DNA of 64,000 nt from Sphingobacterium thalpophilum (GCF_038396785.1 NZ_CP151087.1:2604001-2668000); one strand, 5' to 3'; positions 18,881-28,266 are shown, numbered from the stretch's first letter. Numbers and translations: made by a program. The notes: a model not told the origin generated them from the letters alone.

Positions 18881-19596
18881 TTATTTTTAAATGCTTCTTC
18901 TATTTTTTCCATCTTTTTTAATAGAAAGCTCAATTTTTCCACTTGATCCCGTTGTACTTCGACAAGTTCTTGTTCTTTGCGGATAATGAGATGATCTATT
19001 TTCTCATGCAATTCCCTGATTTCGAGTTCAGCCTTTAAGTTGACCATATAGTCATTTCTTGCACGTTCACGATCCTTATCTTCCTGTCTGTTTTGACTCA
19101 TCATAATAACTGGAGCTTGCAAAGCAGCTACGCAGGACAAAATTAGGTTCAGTAAAATAAAGGGATAAGGATCAAAGCCTTTATTATTTAACCAAAAGAT
19201 ATTGGCCGCAATCCAGACAATCAAAAATAAGACAAAGGAAATAATAAAGGTCCAGCTTCCGCCAAACTCAGCCACTTTATCGGCAACCCGGTCTCCTACG
19301 CTGACTGGCTCCATATTATCTCCATCCAAACTTGCGCTGATCACTTTATTTTCCTTAAAACTGTTGATGACCTGCTGATCCAATTGACTTAACTGTCCAG
19401 ACTCATCTTTCAGAAATTCGGCGATATAAGTTTCTTTAAATCGTGTCAACTCACTTGCGGCGATATACTTGTCCTTACTAAAACCTGGATATTCCTTTTT
19501 TATCAGCTTAAAAATGGGTTGTCGGATTGAAGCCGCCAAAATACGTTGTTCCGAAGGAAATTGCTGTCCTGAAATATCACTTATAAAGTTATCCAT
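18877..19596 (-). CDS. DUF1003 membrane protein
   Basis: A 239-residue protein with two adjacent membrane segments (WTFIISFVLFLIVWIAANIF and YPFILLNLILSCVAALQAPV) followed by SQNRQEDKDRERARNDYMVNLKAE and a long coiled coil, the signature of DUF1003. The function of the family is unknown. The N-terminal 100 residues are soluble. It is the first gene of a two-gene unit with arfB (4-bp overlap). Confidence 0.88.
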   Translation of the reverse strand: MDNFISDISGQQFPSEQRILAASIRQPIFKLIKKEYPGFSKDKYIAASELTRFKETYIAEFLKDESGQLSQLDQQVINSFKENKVISASLDGDNMEPVSVGDRVADKVAEFGGSWTFIISFVLFLIVWIAANIFWLNNKGFDPYPFILLNLILSCVAALQAPVIMMSQNRQEDKDRERARNDYMVNLKAELEIRELHEKIDHLIIRKEQELVEVQRDQVEKLSFLLKKMEKIEEAFKNK

Positions 19597-19957
19597 ATAC
19601 CGATTTAATATCTATTTAAAGATAGTGCTTTTTAACCAATCAAAAAATTCACAAAACTATGGCAATTGGTTTTTGTTATTTTACGCATAAATAGACGAAA
19701 TTTGCAACACAAAATTCAGGAATAAGCATCTTCAATTTACCTTATTATCATAAAGTAAAATAAGAGGGCAATTGTCAAGCTAAAGAACTTCGTCGGTGCC
19801 ACATGAATGAATAGCGTTTGTATGTAATGGACATTGCGAGTCTTGAACAACGACAATCAAAGTACTAACACGAGGTTCCCGGGAGCCTTTTAACAAAAAA
19901 TAAACAGCGTTTATAACGGGATGCCGTTAAAATATGCGCTCAGACATAATTACGCAG
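19597..19957. other. 361-bp intergenic region between DUF1003 and bshA
   Basis: Divergent promoter region without a convincing gene. On the minus strand a -7 box (TAGTTTTG, plus-strand 19652-19659) could serve the DUF1003-arfB unit. On the plus strand a 6-bp hairpin TAACGG-GATG-CCGTTA (19914-19929) lies 28 bp before the bshA start. No tRNA or known riboswitch is recognisable. Confidence 0.5.
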
Positions 19958-21100
19958 ATGAAAATAGGAATTGTTTGTTATCCCACCTTTGGTGGAAGTG
20001 GTGTAGTTGCAACCGAACTAGGAAAGGCCTTGGCCGCAAATGGACATGAGATTCATTTTATAACCTATCGACAACCTGCACGTCTGGATTTCTTTTCTGA
20101 AAACCTATACTATCATGAGGTAGCTGTTTCGCAGTATCCTCTTTTTGATTTTCTACCCTATGAATCTGCGTTAGCCAGCAAACTGGTTGATGTTGTTCGC
20201 TTCGAAAAGTTGGATTTGATCCACGTCCACTATGCCATTCCACATGCATCAGCGGCATTTATGGCCAAACAGATCTTACTCACTACCTACGGCATTAATA
20301 TTCCTGTCGTGACGACTTTACACGGGACGGATATTACATTGGTTGGCAAAGACAAGAGTTTTAGTCCGGTCGTAACATTCTCCATCAATCAGTCCGATGG
20401 CGTAACCGCTGTATCACAGAATCTGAAAGATCAGACGCTTCAATATTTTGATATTACGCGCGATATCAAAGTGATTCCCAACTTTATTGACCTCGACAGA
20501 TTTAGCAATAAAGATCGGTCACATTTCAAAAAAGCCATTGCCCCCGGCAATGAGCGTATATTGGTCCATACGTCCAACTTTAGAAAAGTCAAAAATACAG
20601 AAGATGTCATCCGTATTTTTAAGAAAGTACATGATGTTATCCCTTCCAAATTATTGATGGTAGGTGACGGCCCTGAGCGTCGAAATGCAGAAGAGCTATC
20701 CAGAGAACTTGATGTATGCAAGGACGTCCGTTTCTTGGGGAAACAGGATGCAGTGGAAGAAATATTGTCTGTATCAGATCTATTTCTGATGCCTTCAAGT
20801 TCGGAAAGTTTCGGTCTTGCGGCCTTAGAAGCCATGGCTTGTCAAGTTCCAGTTATCTCTTCCAATACTGGAGGGTTACCTGAGCTGAATGAAAACGGCG
20901 TCACTGGATTTCTCAGTGCTGTTGGTGATGTTGAAGATATGGCAAAGAATGCGATTTATATCTTGGAAGATGGAGAGCGCTTAGAAAAATTTAAGGAAGC
21001 GGCATTAAATCATGCGAAAAAATTCCAATTGTCCAATATTATGCCTTTATATGAACAGTATTACGGAGAAGTCATTAATCAAACAATAAAAGCACAATAA
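19958..21100 (+). CDS. bshA: N-acetyl-alpha-D-glucosaminyl L-malate synthase BshA
   Basis: BshA is the GT4 glycosyltransferase that joins UDP-GlcNAc and L-malate in the first step of bacillithiol synthesis. The protein begins KIGIVCYPTFGGSGVVATEL, the diagnostic BshA N-terminus, and has HVHYAIPHASAAF, TLHGTDITLVG and the C-terminal nucleotide-sugar motif SSSESFGLAALEAMAC. The ATG at 19958 is chosen over 19934 because MKIGIVCYPT is the conserved start. bshB/bshC are not in the window. Presence of bshA implies bacillithiol as the low-molecular-weight thiol, as in many Bacteroidota. Confidence 0.95.
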   Translation: MKIGIVCYPTFGGSGVVATELGKALAANGHEIHFITYRQPARLDFFSENLYYHEVAVSQYPLFDFLPYESALASKLVDVVRFEKLDLIHVHYAIPHASAAFMAKQILLTTYGINIPVVTTLHGTDITLVGKDKSFSPVVTFSINQSDGVTAVSQNLKDQTLQYFDITRDIKVIPNFIDLDRFSNKDRSHFKKAIAPGNERILVHTSNFRKVKNTEDVIRIFKKVHDVIPSKLLMVGDGPERRNAEELSRELDVCKDVRFLGKQDAVEEILSVSDLFLMPSSSESFGLAALEAMACQVPVISSNTGGLPELNENGVTGFLSAVGDVEDMAKNAIYILEDGERLEKFKEAALNHAKKFQLSNIMPLYEQYYGEVINQTIKAQ

Positions 21101-21136
21101 ATATTATTTTAGGCTTAAGGGATAAAAAAAATATTT

Positions 21137-21144
21137 TATCTTTG
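21137..21144 (+). promoter_or_regulatory. -7 box of the pyrH-frr promoter
   Basis: TATCTTTG, a perfect match to TAnnTTTG, 29 bp before the pyrH ATG. No clear -33 TTTG is seen at the expected spacing. Confidence 0.5.
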
Positions 21145-21173
21145 ACCTTTGGAAAATTTCCAAAAAAACAATT

Positions 21174-21878
21174 ATGAAATACAAACGTATCTTATTAAAA
21201 CTTAGCGGTGAATCCTTAATGGGTGACCAAAGCTACGGTATCGATATTAACCGTGTATCACAATACGCTAATGATATCAAAGAACTTCACGATCAAGGTT
21301 TAGAAATTGCAATTGTTATCGGTGGCGGTAATATATATCGTGGTCTAAGCGCCGAAAAATCAGGCATGGACCGTGTTCAAGCAGACTATATGGGCATGCT
21401 TGCCACAGTCATCAACAGCATGGCACTTCAAGATGCGCTTGAGAAAGTTGGGAAAAAGACACGTTTGCTTACTGCGATCAAAATGGAGCAAATCTGCGAA
21501 CCATTTATTCGCAGAAGAGCTGTACGCCATTTGGAAAAAGGCCGTATTGTTATTTTCGGAGCTGGTACAGGAAACCCTTATTTCACAACGGATACCGCTG
21601 CATCTTTGCGTGCAATCGAAATCAATGCGGATGCCGTATTGAAAGGAACCCGTGTGGATGGTATTTACACCGCAGATCCTGAAAAAGATCCTACTGCAAC
21701 AAAATTTGAAGAAATATCATTCACAGAGGTTTATGAGAAAGGATTAAATGTTATGGATATGACAGCCTTTACCCTTTGTCAAGAAAACAAATTACCGATC
21801 ATCGTATTTGATATGAACAAACCAGGCAACTTATTGAAACTTGCTAATGGTGAACATGTCGGAACTGTGGTTAAATAA
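21174..21878 (+). CDS. pyrH: UMP kinase
   Basis: PyrH phosphorylates UMP to UDP and belongs to the amino-acid-kinase fold. The 234-residue protein has [14 protein letters not shown] at the N-terminus, [11 protein letters not shown], the UMP-binding [19 protein letters not shown], and [16 protein letters not shown], all typical. pyrH-frr is a widely conserved pair; frr follows after 28 bp. Confidence 0.97.
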   Translation: MKYKRILLKLSGESLMGDQSYGIDINRVSQYANDIKELHDQGLEIAIVIGGGNIYRGLSAEKSGMDRVQADYMGMLATVINSMALQDALEKVGKKTRLLTAIKMEQICEPFIRRRAVRHLEKGRIVIFGAGTGNPYFTTDTAASLRAIEINADAVLKGTRVDGIYTADPEKDPTATKFEEISFTEVYEKGLNVMDMTAFTLCQENKLPIIVFDMNKPGNLLKLANGEHVGTVVK

Positions 21879-21906
21879 TTTAAATCTGTAAAAAACGTAA
21901 TCTTAT

Positions 21907-22470
21907 ATGAACGAACTAATTTCAATTGAATTGGACGATTGTAAAGACAAGATGTCCAAAGCAGTTGCTCACACCGAATCCGAATTAACTAAAATTCGTG
22001 CGGGTAAAGCTTCTCCATCGATGTTAGATGGAATTTCAGTAGACTATTATGGTAGCGCCACTCCACTTTCACAAGTGGCCAACATCAATACAACTGATGC
22101 ACGGACTATTGTTATCCAACCTTGGGAAAAATCGCTCATCAACGCAATTGAAAAAGCTATCACTGACGCTAACCTAGGAATCAACCCACAGAATGACGGT
22201 ATCGTTATTCGTCTGAATATTCCTCCTTTAACAGAAGAAAGAAGACGTGATTTGGTTAAGAAAGTAAAAGAAGAAACTGAAAGAGGCCGTATTGGTGTAC
22301 GTAATATCCGTAAAGATGTCAACGAATCCATCAAAAAATTAAAAAATGACGGCGCTTCTGAAGATGAAATCAAAACTGCTGAAGGTGAAGTTCAAAAATT
22401 AACAGATGCATTCATTGTAAAAGTTGATAAATTGGCTGAACTGAAAGAAAAAGATATCATGACTGTTTAA
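21907..22470 (+). CDS. frr: Ribosome recycling factor
   Basis: RRF splits post-termination ribosomes together with EF-G. The 187-residue sequence has the conserved SELTKIRAGKASPSMLDGI, the PLSQVANI stretch of domain II, and the strongly conserved PPLTEERRRDLVKKVKEE and RNIRKDVNESIKKL. It is second in the pyrH-frr operon and is followed by a strong terminator. Confidence 0.97.
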   Translation: MNELISIELDDCKDKMSKAVAHTESELTKIRAGKASPSMLDGISVDYYGSATPLSQVANINTTDARTIVIQPWEKSLINAIEKAITDANLGINPQNDGIVIRLNIPPLTEERRRDLVKKVKEETERGRIGVRNIRKDVNESIKKLKNDGASEDEIKTAEGEVQKLTDAFIVKVDKLAELKEKDIMTV

Positions 22471-22488
22471 GTTTTCCTACTTGAATAG

Positions 22489-22522
22489 AAAAAAGGTCTG
22501 AAAAATATTCAGACCTTTTTTA
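22489..22522 (+). terminator. Terminator after frr
   Basis: A 12-bp stem (22490-22501 with 22509-22520) with A-run and T-run flanks. Confidence 0.85.
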
Positions 22523-22700
22523 TTGGTGTGAAGAACTCCGCACTCCTCCCCTAAAAAGAACTCTTCCCAACCTACAAGACATTGACCTTCCAAAAATTTT
22601 ATGGGTTAAGATTCAGCATACACTTCAAAAATATTCCCTGTTGTACCATTGATTTCTGAACAAATAATTGTACATTGTACACTAACAAGTAATCAATTAT

Positions 22701-23684
22701 ATGATGAACAATTCTCGTCGTCAATTTTTAAAGCAAGCTGGAATAGGTCTTTCGGCAGCTTATCTGGTGCCCAACTTTATATCTTGTCAAAATAAAGCCG
22801 GTGCAATCAGCGACAATCCATTACAGAATATAGGCGTACAGCTGTATTCCATTCGCGATTTAATGGATAAAGATCCGAAAGGATCTTTGGAACAAATTGC
22901 CAAAATTGGGTATAAACATGTTGAGCTCTATGGGATAGACGCCACAGCCAAGCAGTTCTGGAAATTGCCTTACAAAGAGTTGAAGAAAATATTGGATGAT
23001 AACGGTCTAAAAACACATTCAGGCCATTACGATATGTCCAAATACCTCAGTAAAGCGCATACCGACAAAGAAGATCTTGCGGCTTATTTTGATGCAGCAA
23101 AAGAACTTGGCCAAGAATATGTAATTGCTCCTGTGACACCGATGTTTGATCTGAATGCATTGAAAAAAGATGATTATCTCTATGCTGCCGAGCAATTGAA
23201 TAAAGCTGGTGAACAGGCTAAAAAATTGGGTCTAAAAGTTGCCTACCACAACCATTTCTGGGAATTTAGGGATCTAGGCAATAATACAACGGGTGAAGAG
23301 GTGATGTTAGCATTCACCGAACCCGACTTGGTCGATTTTGAATTAGACCTTTTCTGGGCAGAAAAAGCAGGTAAAAACCCGATAGCTTTGTTTGAAAAAT
23401 TCCCCAACCGCTTTAAACTTTGGCACGTTAAAGATATGGATAAAACAAAATCCAATCCCATTGAATGGCCTAAAGATGGAAAATTGCCTATCGAACAAAT
23501 CTTCAACGATATCAAATATACCGAAGTGGGAACCGGAAGCATCAATTTCCCTGAAATTGTTAAAGAAAAGAGCAAATCAGGACTTAAATATGCTTTTGTT
23601 GAACAAGATAATATTTATATGCCCAATAAGATGGAAAGTCTTAAAAAGAGCTACGATTATGTTCAGGCAAATCTTACAAAATAA
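22701..23684 (+). CDS. Tat-exported sugar phosphate isomerase/epimerase-like lipoprotein
   Basis: The body (about residues 40-327) is a xylose-isomerase-like TIM barrel (IGVQLYSIRDLM, YKHVELYG, LKVAYHNHFWEF, FELDLFWAEKAG, WHVKDMD, AFVEQDN) with the Glu, His and Asp metal ligands of the AP-endonuclease 2 superfamily. The N-terminus has a twin-arginine motif, SRRQFLKQAG, a hydrophobic stretch, then FISCQNKAG, a lipobox. I infer export in folded form by Tat and lipid anchoring; the tatC gene of this window is 11 kb away. Relatives are often tied to sugar or inositol catabolism; the substrate is unknown. The last codons lie in a long terminator stem. Confidence 0.85.
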   Translation: MMNNSRRQFLKQAGIGLSAAYLVPNFISCQNKAGAISDNPLQNIGVQLYSIRDLMDKDPKGSLEQIAKIGYKHVELYGIDATAKQFWKLPYKELKKILDDNGLKTHSGHYDMSKYLSKAHTDKEDLAAYFDAAKELGQEYVIAPVTPMFDLNALKKDDYLYAAEQLNKAGEQAKKLGLKVAYHNHFWEFRDLGNNTTGEEVMLAFTEPDLVDFELDLFWAEKAGKNPIALFEKFPNRFKLWHVKDMDKTKSNPIEWPKDGKLPIEQIFNDIKYTEVGTGSINFPEIVKEKSKSGLKYAFVEQDNIYMPNKMESLKKSYDYVQANLTK

Positions 23685-23722
23685 AAAAGGGAGCAATGCT
23701 CCCTTTTTTATTTTGTAAGATT
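23670..23722. terminator. 25-bp perfect inverted repeat, bidirectional terminator
   Basis: Arms 23670-23694 and 23698-23722 are perfect complements with a 3-nt loop. The stem includes the last five codons and stop of the isomerase gene and ends 7 bp before the purE stop. A-run and T-run within the arms give a U-tract in both directions. Confidence 0.9.
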
Positions 23723-23728
23723 GTCAGC

Positions 23729-24238
23729 TTAAAATTCGGTATCTTCTACCTCTACTGCAGTCTCGATTACTTTTCTCGCCAACTCTTCTTTAAATTCGAT
23801 GATATTCTTGCTGATTGTTTCATCATGTGTACCAAGAATCTGAGCCGCCAATATACCTGCATTCTTCGCCGCATTTAAAGCGACAGTTGCTACAGGAATA
23901 CCATTTGGCATCTGAAGAATAGAAAGTACCGAGTCCCATCCATCAATGGAATTTGATGATTTTACAGGAACGCCTATTACGGGTAAATGTGTAATAGAAG
24001 CGACCATTCCTGGCAAATGCGCCGCACCACCAGCTCCAGCAATAATAACTTTCAAACCACGAAATGCTGCATTTTTCGCATAATCAAACATACGTTGTGG
24101 TGTACGATGTGCTGAGACGATCGTTACCTCAAATTCCACTCCAAGGGCTTTGAGCACATCTATAGCATCCTGCATAACCGGAAGATCTGATTTGCTTCCC
24201 ATGATAATGCCTACCTGGGCCTTATTATTGACTGACAT
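23729..24238 (-). CDS. purE: N5-carboxyaminoimidazole ribonucleotide mutase
   Basis: PurE moves the carboxyl group of N5-CAIR to give CAIR in purine synthesis. The 169-residue protein has the class I signature VGIIMGSKSDLPVMQDA, the catalytic VSAHRTPQRM and AGAGGAAHLPGM. It lies 8 bp downstream of purK, whose product supplies N5-CAIR, so the two act in sequence. Confidence 0.97.
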   Translation of the reverse strand: MSVNNKAQVGIIMGSKSDLPVMQDAIDVLKALGVEFEVTIVSAHRTPQRMFDYAKNAAFRGLKVIIAGAGGAAHLPGMVASITHLPVIGVPVKSSNSIDGWDSVLSILQMPNGIPVATVALNAAKNAGILAAQILGTHDETISKNIIEFKEELARKVIETAVEVEDTEF

Positions 24239-24246
24239 AGTATTGT

Positions 24247-25389
24247 TTAAGCTTTAACTTTTAATATTTCTTGTACTTTTCTTGCATTGGAGATCGCTTT
24301 CTCCCGATCATCATTGATGATACAAACATGGCCCATCTTGCGGAATGGCTTCGTATATTTCTTTCCATATAAATGGATATATACGCCTTCCATTGCCAAT
24401 ACCTCTTCTACTCCCTCATATTTGGCCAATCCTTCATAACCAGGTTCACCTAACAGGTTAATCATAACGGCATTCGTTCTGCATCTGGTATCACCTAACG
24501 GTAGATTGAATATAGCCCTTAAATGCTGTGCAAATTGCGACACATAATTACCCTCTATTGTCTGATGACCACTATTATGCGGGCGCGGAGCCAATTCGTT
24601 GACCAAAATATCACCATTTTTCGTTAGGAACATCTCTACAGCCAATATACCCACGATCTGCAAATCATCGGCAATCTTTTTTGCTATCGCCTCTGCGCGT
24701 TGCTGAATCTCTACACCATACAAAGACGGCGCAATCAAAAATTCCACCAAGTTAGCCTGAGGATTAAATTCCATCTCCACCATTGGAAATGTAGACACCT
24801 CCCCCTTATCATTCCGGGCAACAATGACCGCAATTTCCTTTTCAAAATCTACCCATTCTTCAATTAAGCTAGCTTCTTCGAACGCATCTTGTATATCCTG
24901 TTGGGTAACAATCTTCTTCACCCCTTTTCCATCATATCCATCCTTACGTAATTTCTGGATATACGGTAAGTTTAACGAGGCATTTACTAAATTATCTTTA
25001 TTGGATATCAATTGAAACGCCGAAGTTGGTATATCGTTTTGTTTAAAAAATTGCTTTTGTAGACCTTTATCTTGAATCAGACGAATGATACGTGATTGTG
25101 GGTACACAATTACTCCCTCTCCTTCCAATTTCTCCAAAGCATCTACATTCACCTTCTCGATCTCGATCGTGATCATGTCCAGATCCTTACCGAAATTATA
25201 GACCGTTTCAAAATCGCCCAATGAACCACATTCAAATTTATTGCACAACTTGCGACAAGGAGCATTCTTATCCGGGTCCAATACATGAACATTTACATTG
25301 TAATTAATGGCTTCCTGGATGAGCATTCTTCCCAGTTGACCACCGCCAAGAATACCCAATTGCAATTCACCATAAAAATCTTTTGCCAT
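24247..25389 (-). CDS. purK: 5-(carboxyamino)imidazole ribonucleotide synthase
   Basis: PurK is the ATP-grasp enzyme that carboxylates AIR with bicarbonate. The 380-residue protein has the family start LGILGGGQLGRMLIQEA, LRKDGYDGKGV in the ATP-binding region, and NELAPRPHNSGHQTIEG near residue 270. It is followed by purE (8 bp) and preceded by nuoB (31 bp) on the same strand, so it probably shares the nuoA transcript. Confidence 0.97.
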   Translation of the reverse strand: MAKDFYGELQLGILGGGQLGRMLIQEAINYNVNVHVLDPDKNAPCRKLCNKFECGSLGDFETVYNFGKDLDMITIEIEKVNVDALEKLEGEGVIVYPQSRIIRLIQDKGLQKQFFKQNDIPTSAFQLISNKDNLVNASLNLPYIQKLRKDGYDGKGVKKIVTQQDIQDAFEEASLIEEWVDFEKEIAVIVARNDKGEVSTFPMVEMEFNPQANLVEFLIAPSLYGVEIQQRAEAIAKKIADDLQIVGILAVEMFLTKNGDILVNELAPRPHNSGHQTIEGNYVSQFAQHLRAIFNLPLGDTRCRTNAVMINLLGEPGYEGLAKYEGVEEVLAMEGVYIHLYGKKYTKPFRKMGHVCIINDDREKAISNARKVQEILKVKA

Positions 25390-25420
25390 AATTGATTTAA
25401 AATCTTATAAAATTTATCTT

Positions 25421-25924
25421 TTAAGCTTTTCCGCTGAACAATTGCTCACCTAACAAGCTTTCTTTGTCTATCTTTTTTTGCAATTCAATAAAAGCACCAA
25501 TTAGCGCCTCGGGACGTGGTGGACATCCCTGGACATAAACATCCACAGGGATAATGCGATCTACCCCCTTGACCACATGATAACCATGCTGCCAATATGG
25601 ACCACCACAGTTGGAACAAGAGCCCATCGAAATAACATATTTAGGATCTGGCATCTGTTCATATAGTTTCTTGATACGATCGGCCATCTTAAAGGTAACC
25701 GTTCCAGCAATAATGATCACGTCGGATTGCCTTGGAGAAGGCCTTGGAAATACGCCCATCCGATCTAAATCATACGTTGAAGCCATTGCCCCCATCATTT
25801 CAATGGCACAGCAAGCAATACCAAAGCTCATGGGCCACATTGAAGATAACCTTGCCCAATTCAGCAAATCATCTAATTTGGCAACAATAACACCATTATT
25901 CTGCAATTGACTATCTAAACTCAT
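25421..25924 (-). CDS. nuoB: NADH-quinone oxidoreductase subunit B
   Basis: NuoB holds the terminal [4Fe-4S] cluster N2 of complex I next to the quinone site. The 167-residue protein has all four ligands: the adjacent Cys pair in [12 protein letters not shown] (38-39), GSCSNCGG (near 103) and [11 protein letters not shown] (near 133). It follows nuoA after 2 bp. The next gene is purK rather than nuoC, so the complex I genes are split in this genome. Confidence 0.96.
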   Translation of the reverse strand: MSLDSQLQNNGVIVAKLDDLLNWARLSSMWPMSFGIACCAIEMMGAMASTYDLDRMGVFPRPSPRQSDVIIIAGTVTFKMADRIKKLYEQMPDPKYVISMGSCSNCGGPYWQHGYHVVKGVDRIIPVDVYVQGCPPRPEALIGAFIELQKKIDKESLLGEQLFSGKA

Positions 25925-25926
25925 GC

Positions 25927-26517
25927 TTACTCAGGTTTTTTAAATCGAGGTTTAAAGGCTGGTTTCGGCGTCGACACCTGTTCATCTGTCGTCGTTTTGT
26001 GCGCGACAGCATCCTCTACAATCCGTGCATAATCACGCACCTGATACGTCCTACTATTCAGGCTTGCATAGGCACTATCCGGGATAGCTACAGGAACTTT
26101 AGGTAAGGACACATTCGGTTTAACCCATTCCAAATCGCCCTTTTTCCAGACAAAAACCAATCCTAAAATTAAAATGCCAATGAACATAGCCATTTCAATC
26201 ATGGTAAACCACCCCCATCTTCCATCTGCCGCAATATATTCGGACTGTCCAAATACAGTGGCCCATGGAAAAATAAAAATAAGCTCTACATCAAAAAGTA
26301 AAAATACAAGGGCAATAACATAGAACCGTGGATTAAACTGAACCCAAGAAGAACCAATGGGATCCTCTCCACATTCGTAAGTACCAGATTTGATGGGATT
26401 ATTCTTTTTCGGAGAGATTAAACGTGCTAGAAAAATGGTCGCACAGACTAACAGCGCCCCTATCAGCAGAATGATAAGGATTTTGCCGTATTCCGATAAT
26501 TGCGCGGGGTCATCCAT
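25927..26517 (-). CDS. nuoA: NADH-quinone oxidoreductase subunit A, with C-terminal extension
   Basis: NuoA is a membrane subunit at the quinone-module junction of complex I. Three membrane segments are visible (about residues 10-32, 65-85, 100-122), with the conserved [20 protein letters not shown] between the first two. The usual length is about 120-150 residues; here some 70 more follow the last segment, Pro- and Lys-rich at the end ([14 protein letters not shown]), with no domain I recognise. A possible -7 box TAAATTTG (minus strand, 26526-26533) lies only 8 bp before the ATG. Confidence 0.93.
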   Translation of the reverse strand: MDDPAQLSEYGKILIILLIGALLVCATIFLARLISPKKNNPIKSGTYECGEDPIGSSWVQFNPRFYVIALVFLLFDVELIFIFPWATVFGQSEYIAADGRWGWFTMIEMAMFIGILILGLVFVWKKGDLEWVKPNVSLPKVPVAIPDSAYASLNSRTYQVRDYARIVEDAVAHKTTTDEQVSTPKPAFKPRFKKPE

Positions 26518-26610
26518 AATAATTACAAATTTAACAAATATTTCGTTTACTCGGGTGAGGAACTTGAAATTACGAATTATTTCTTTAAAAACAGTTCGAA
26601 TTTTAAGGCA

Positions 26611-26784
26611 CTAATGCTCCGTATCCGGTCTGCAAGCAGTCCCCAATTCATCTGGTGCAGCACTTAGCAGCAACCGAAAATTAATCGAAAGAGCAATGCC
26701 ATGTTCAAAACCTTCATGACTTTGCAGACACCAACAGCAATGAAAGCGGACTGAAGGTTCTTTCTGGCCAATAAGATCAGACAT
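26611..26784 (-). CDS. Possible 57-residue protein, unknown
   Basis: This short frame has an ATG at 26784 and stop TAG at 26611-26613. The translation starts MSDLIGQKEP, contains a CCWC cluster (residues about 15-18) and ends GTACRPDTEH; its composition looks protein-like, with no low-complexity run. It begins a few bases after the T-tract of the ffh terminator on the same strand, so it would need read-through or a separate promoter, and no ribosome-binding site is evident. I recognise no family. It may be chance; the rest of the nuoA-ffh gap (26518-26852) shows no other gene. Confidence 0.25.
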   Translation of the reverse strand: MSDLIGQKEPSVRFHCCWCLQSHEGFEHGIALSINFRLLLSAAPDELGTACRPDTEH

Positions 26785-26790
26785 TTTCAG

Positions 26791-26829
26791 AAAAAAAAAG
26801 AGGGCATCGTATAAAACGATGCCCTTCTT
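26791..26829 (-). terminator. Terminator after ffh
   Basis: A hairpin of about 11 bp (26800-26810 with 26816-26826 as core) has a run of nine A on the plus strand, which is the U-tract of the minus-strand transcript. Confidence 0.85.
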
Positions 26830-26852
26830 ATGATGTAACTATTCTCTAAAAA

Positions 26853-28193
26853 TTACATTTTTCCTGGCATTTTGGGCATATTACGCATCAATTTAGCCGC
26901 CATCGCCGGATTAGACATCTGCTTCATGACTTTACGCATATCACCAAATTGTTTCAATAACTTATTCACTTCATTAATATCAGTACCTGATCCCTTCGCA
27001 ATACGTAAACGACGTTTTTGATCAATGACATCTGGGTTTTCGCGTTCAAAAGGTGTCATGGAATCGATAATCGCTTCAATGGGTTTGAAAGCATTGTCAT
27101 CGACTTCAATATCTTTCATTGCTTTCCCAACGCCAGGGATCATTCCCATGAGGTCTTTCATATTACCCATTTTCTTGATTTGTTGAATCTGGGATTTAAA
27201 ATCGTTGAAATCGAATTTATTCTTACGGATTTTCTTTTGGAGCTCTGCGGCTTGCTTCTCATCAAACTGTTGCTGTGCACGTTCCACTAAGGATACCACG
27301 TCACCCATACCCAAAATACGAGAGGCCATACGATCAGGGTGGAATACATCCAATGCATCCATCTTTTCACCTGTACCAATAAACTTGATAGGCTTATTAA
27401 CGACAGATTTAATCGATAAAGCTGCACCACCGCGTGTATCACCATCCAACTTAGTCAATACTACACCTGTAAAGTCCAGACGGTCGTTGAACGTCTTAGC
27501 TGTATTCACGGCATCTTGACCAGTCATTGAATCCACAACAAATAGGATTTCGTCTGGCTTTGTCGCCTCTTTAACTGCTGTAATCTCTACCATTAAAGGC
27601 TCATCGATGGCCAAACGACCGGCTGTATCGATGATTACGACATTATTTCCATTGCGTTTTGCTTCTTCCACACCGGCTTTGGCAATCGCAATAGGATCGT
27701 TAGATTCACGATTCACATACACTGGTACGCCCACTTGTTCGGCAAGCACTTCCAATTGATCGATCGCTGCAGGGCGGTAAACGTCACCAGCCACCAACAA
27801 TGGTTTTTTATTCTTTTTATCTTTAAGGTACAAGGCCAACTTACCGGAGAAAGTTGTTTTACCAGCACCATTCAAACCCGCAATTAGAATGACTGTTGGA
27901 TTTTTTCCAGTCTCAAGCTCCGTAACGGATCCGCCCATCAAAGCTGTCAACTCATCGTTCATGATCTTCGTCAACAATTGGCCTGGGGAAATACTTGTCA
28001 GTACATTTTCGCCTAAAGCTTTTTGTTTAACATCGTCGGTAAAAGTTTTGGCAGTTTTATAATTCACATCGGCATCCAACAACGCTTTGCGAATTTCTTT
28101 CATCGTTTCTGCAACGTTGATCTCGGTAATACTACCCTGTCCTTTTAATACTTTAAAGGCCCTATCTAACTTATCTTGAAGATTTGAAAACAT
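26853..28193 (-). CDS. ffh: Signal recognition particle protein Ffh
   Basis: Ffh binds 4.5S RNA and signal sequences of membrane proteins and delivers ribosomes to FtsY. The 446-residue protein has the N domain, the GTPase G domain with GLNGAGKTTFSGKLA (near 107), DTAGRL and TKLDGDTRGG, and the methionine-rich M domain with LRIAKGSGTDINEVNKLLKQF and a Met-rich tail. It is a single-gene unit on the minus strand with a strong terminator. Confidence 0.97.
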   Translation of the reverse strand: MFSNLQDKLDRAFKVLKGQGSITEINVAETMKEIRKALLDADVNYKTAKTFTDDVKQKALGENVLTSISPGQLLTKIMNDELTALMGGSVTELETGKNPTVILIAGLNGAGKTTFSGKLALYLKDKKNKKPLLVAGDVYRPAAIDQLEVLAEQVGVPVYVNRESNDPIAIAKAGVEEAKRNGNNVVIIDTAGRLAIDEPLMVEITAVKEATKPDEILFVVDSMTGQDAVNTAKTFNDRLDFTGVVLTKLDGDTRGGAALSIKSVVNKPIKFIGTGEKMDALDVFHPDRMASRILGMGDVVSLVERAQQQFDEKQAAELQKKIRKNKFDFNDFKSQIQQIKKMGNMKDLMGMIPGVGKAMKDIEVDDNAFKPIEAIIDSMTPFERENPDVIDQKRRLRIAKGSGTDINEVNKLLKQFGDMRKVMKQMSNPAMAAKLMRNMPKMPGKM

Positions 28194-28266
28194 AAAATCT
28201 GAATCTTATTCTATATAAACAGCAAAGTTAAAAAAATTGTCTATAGTAACCTCATTAACACCCCAT

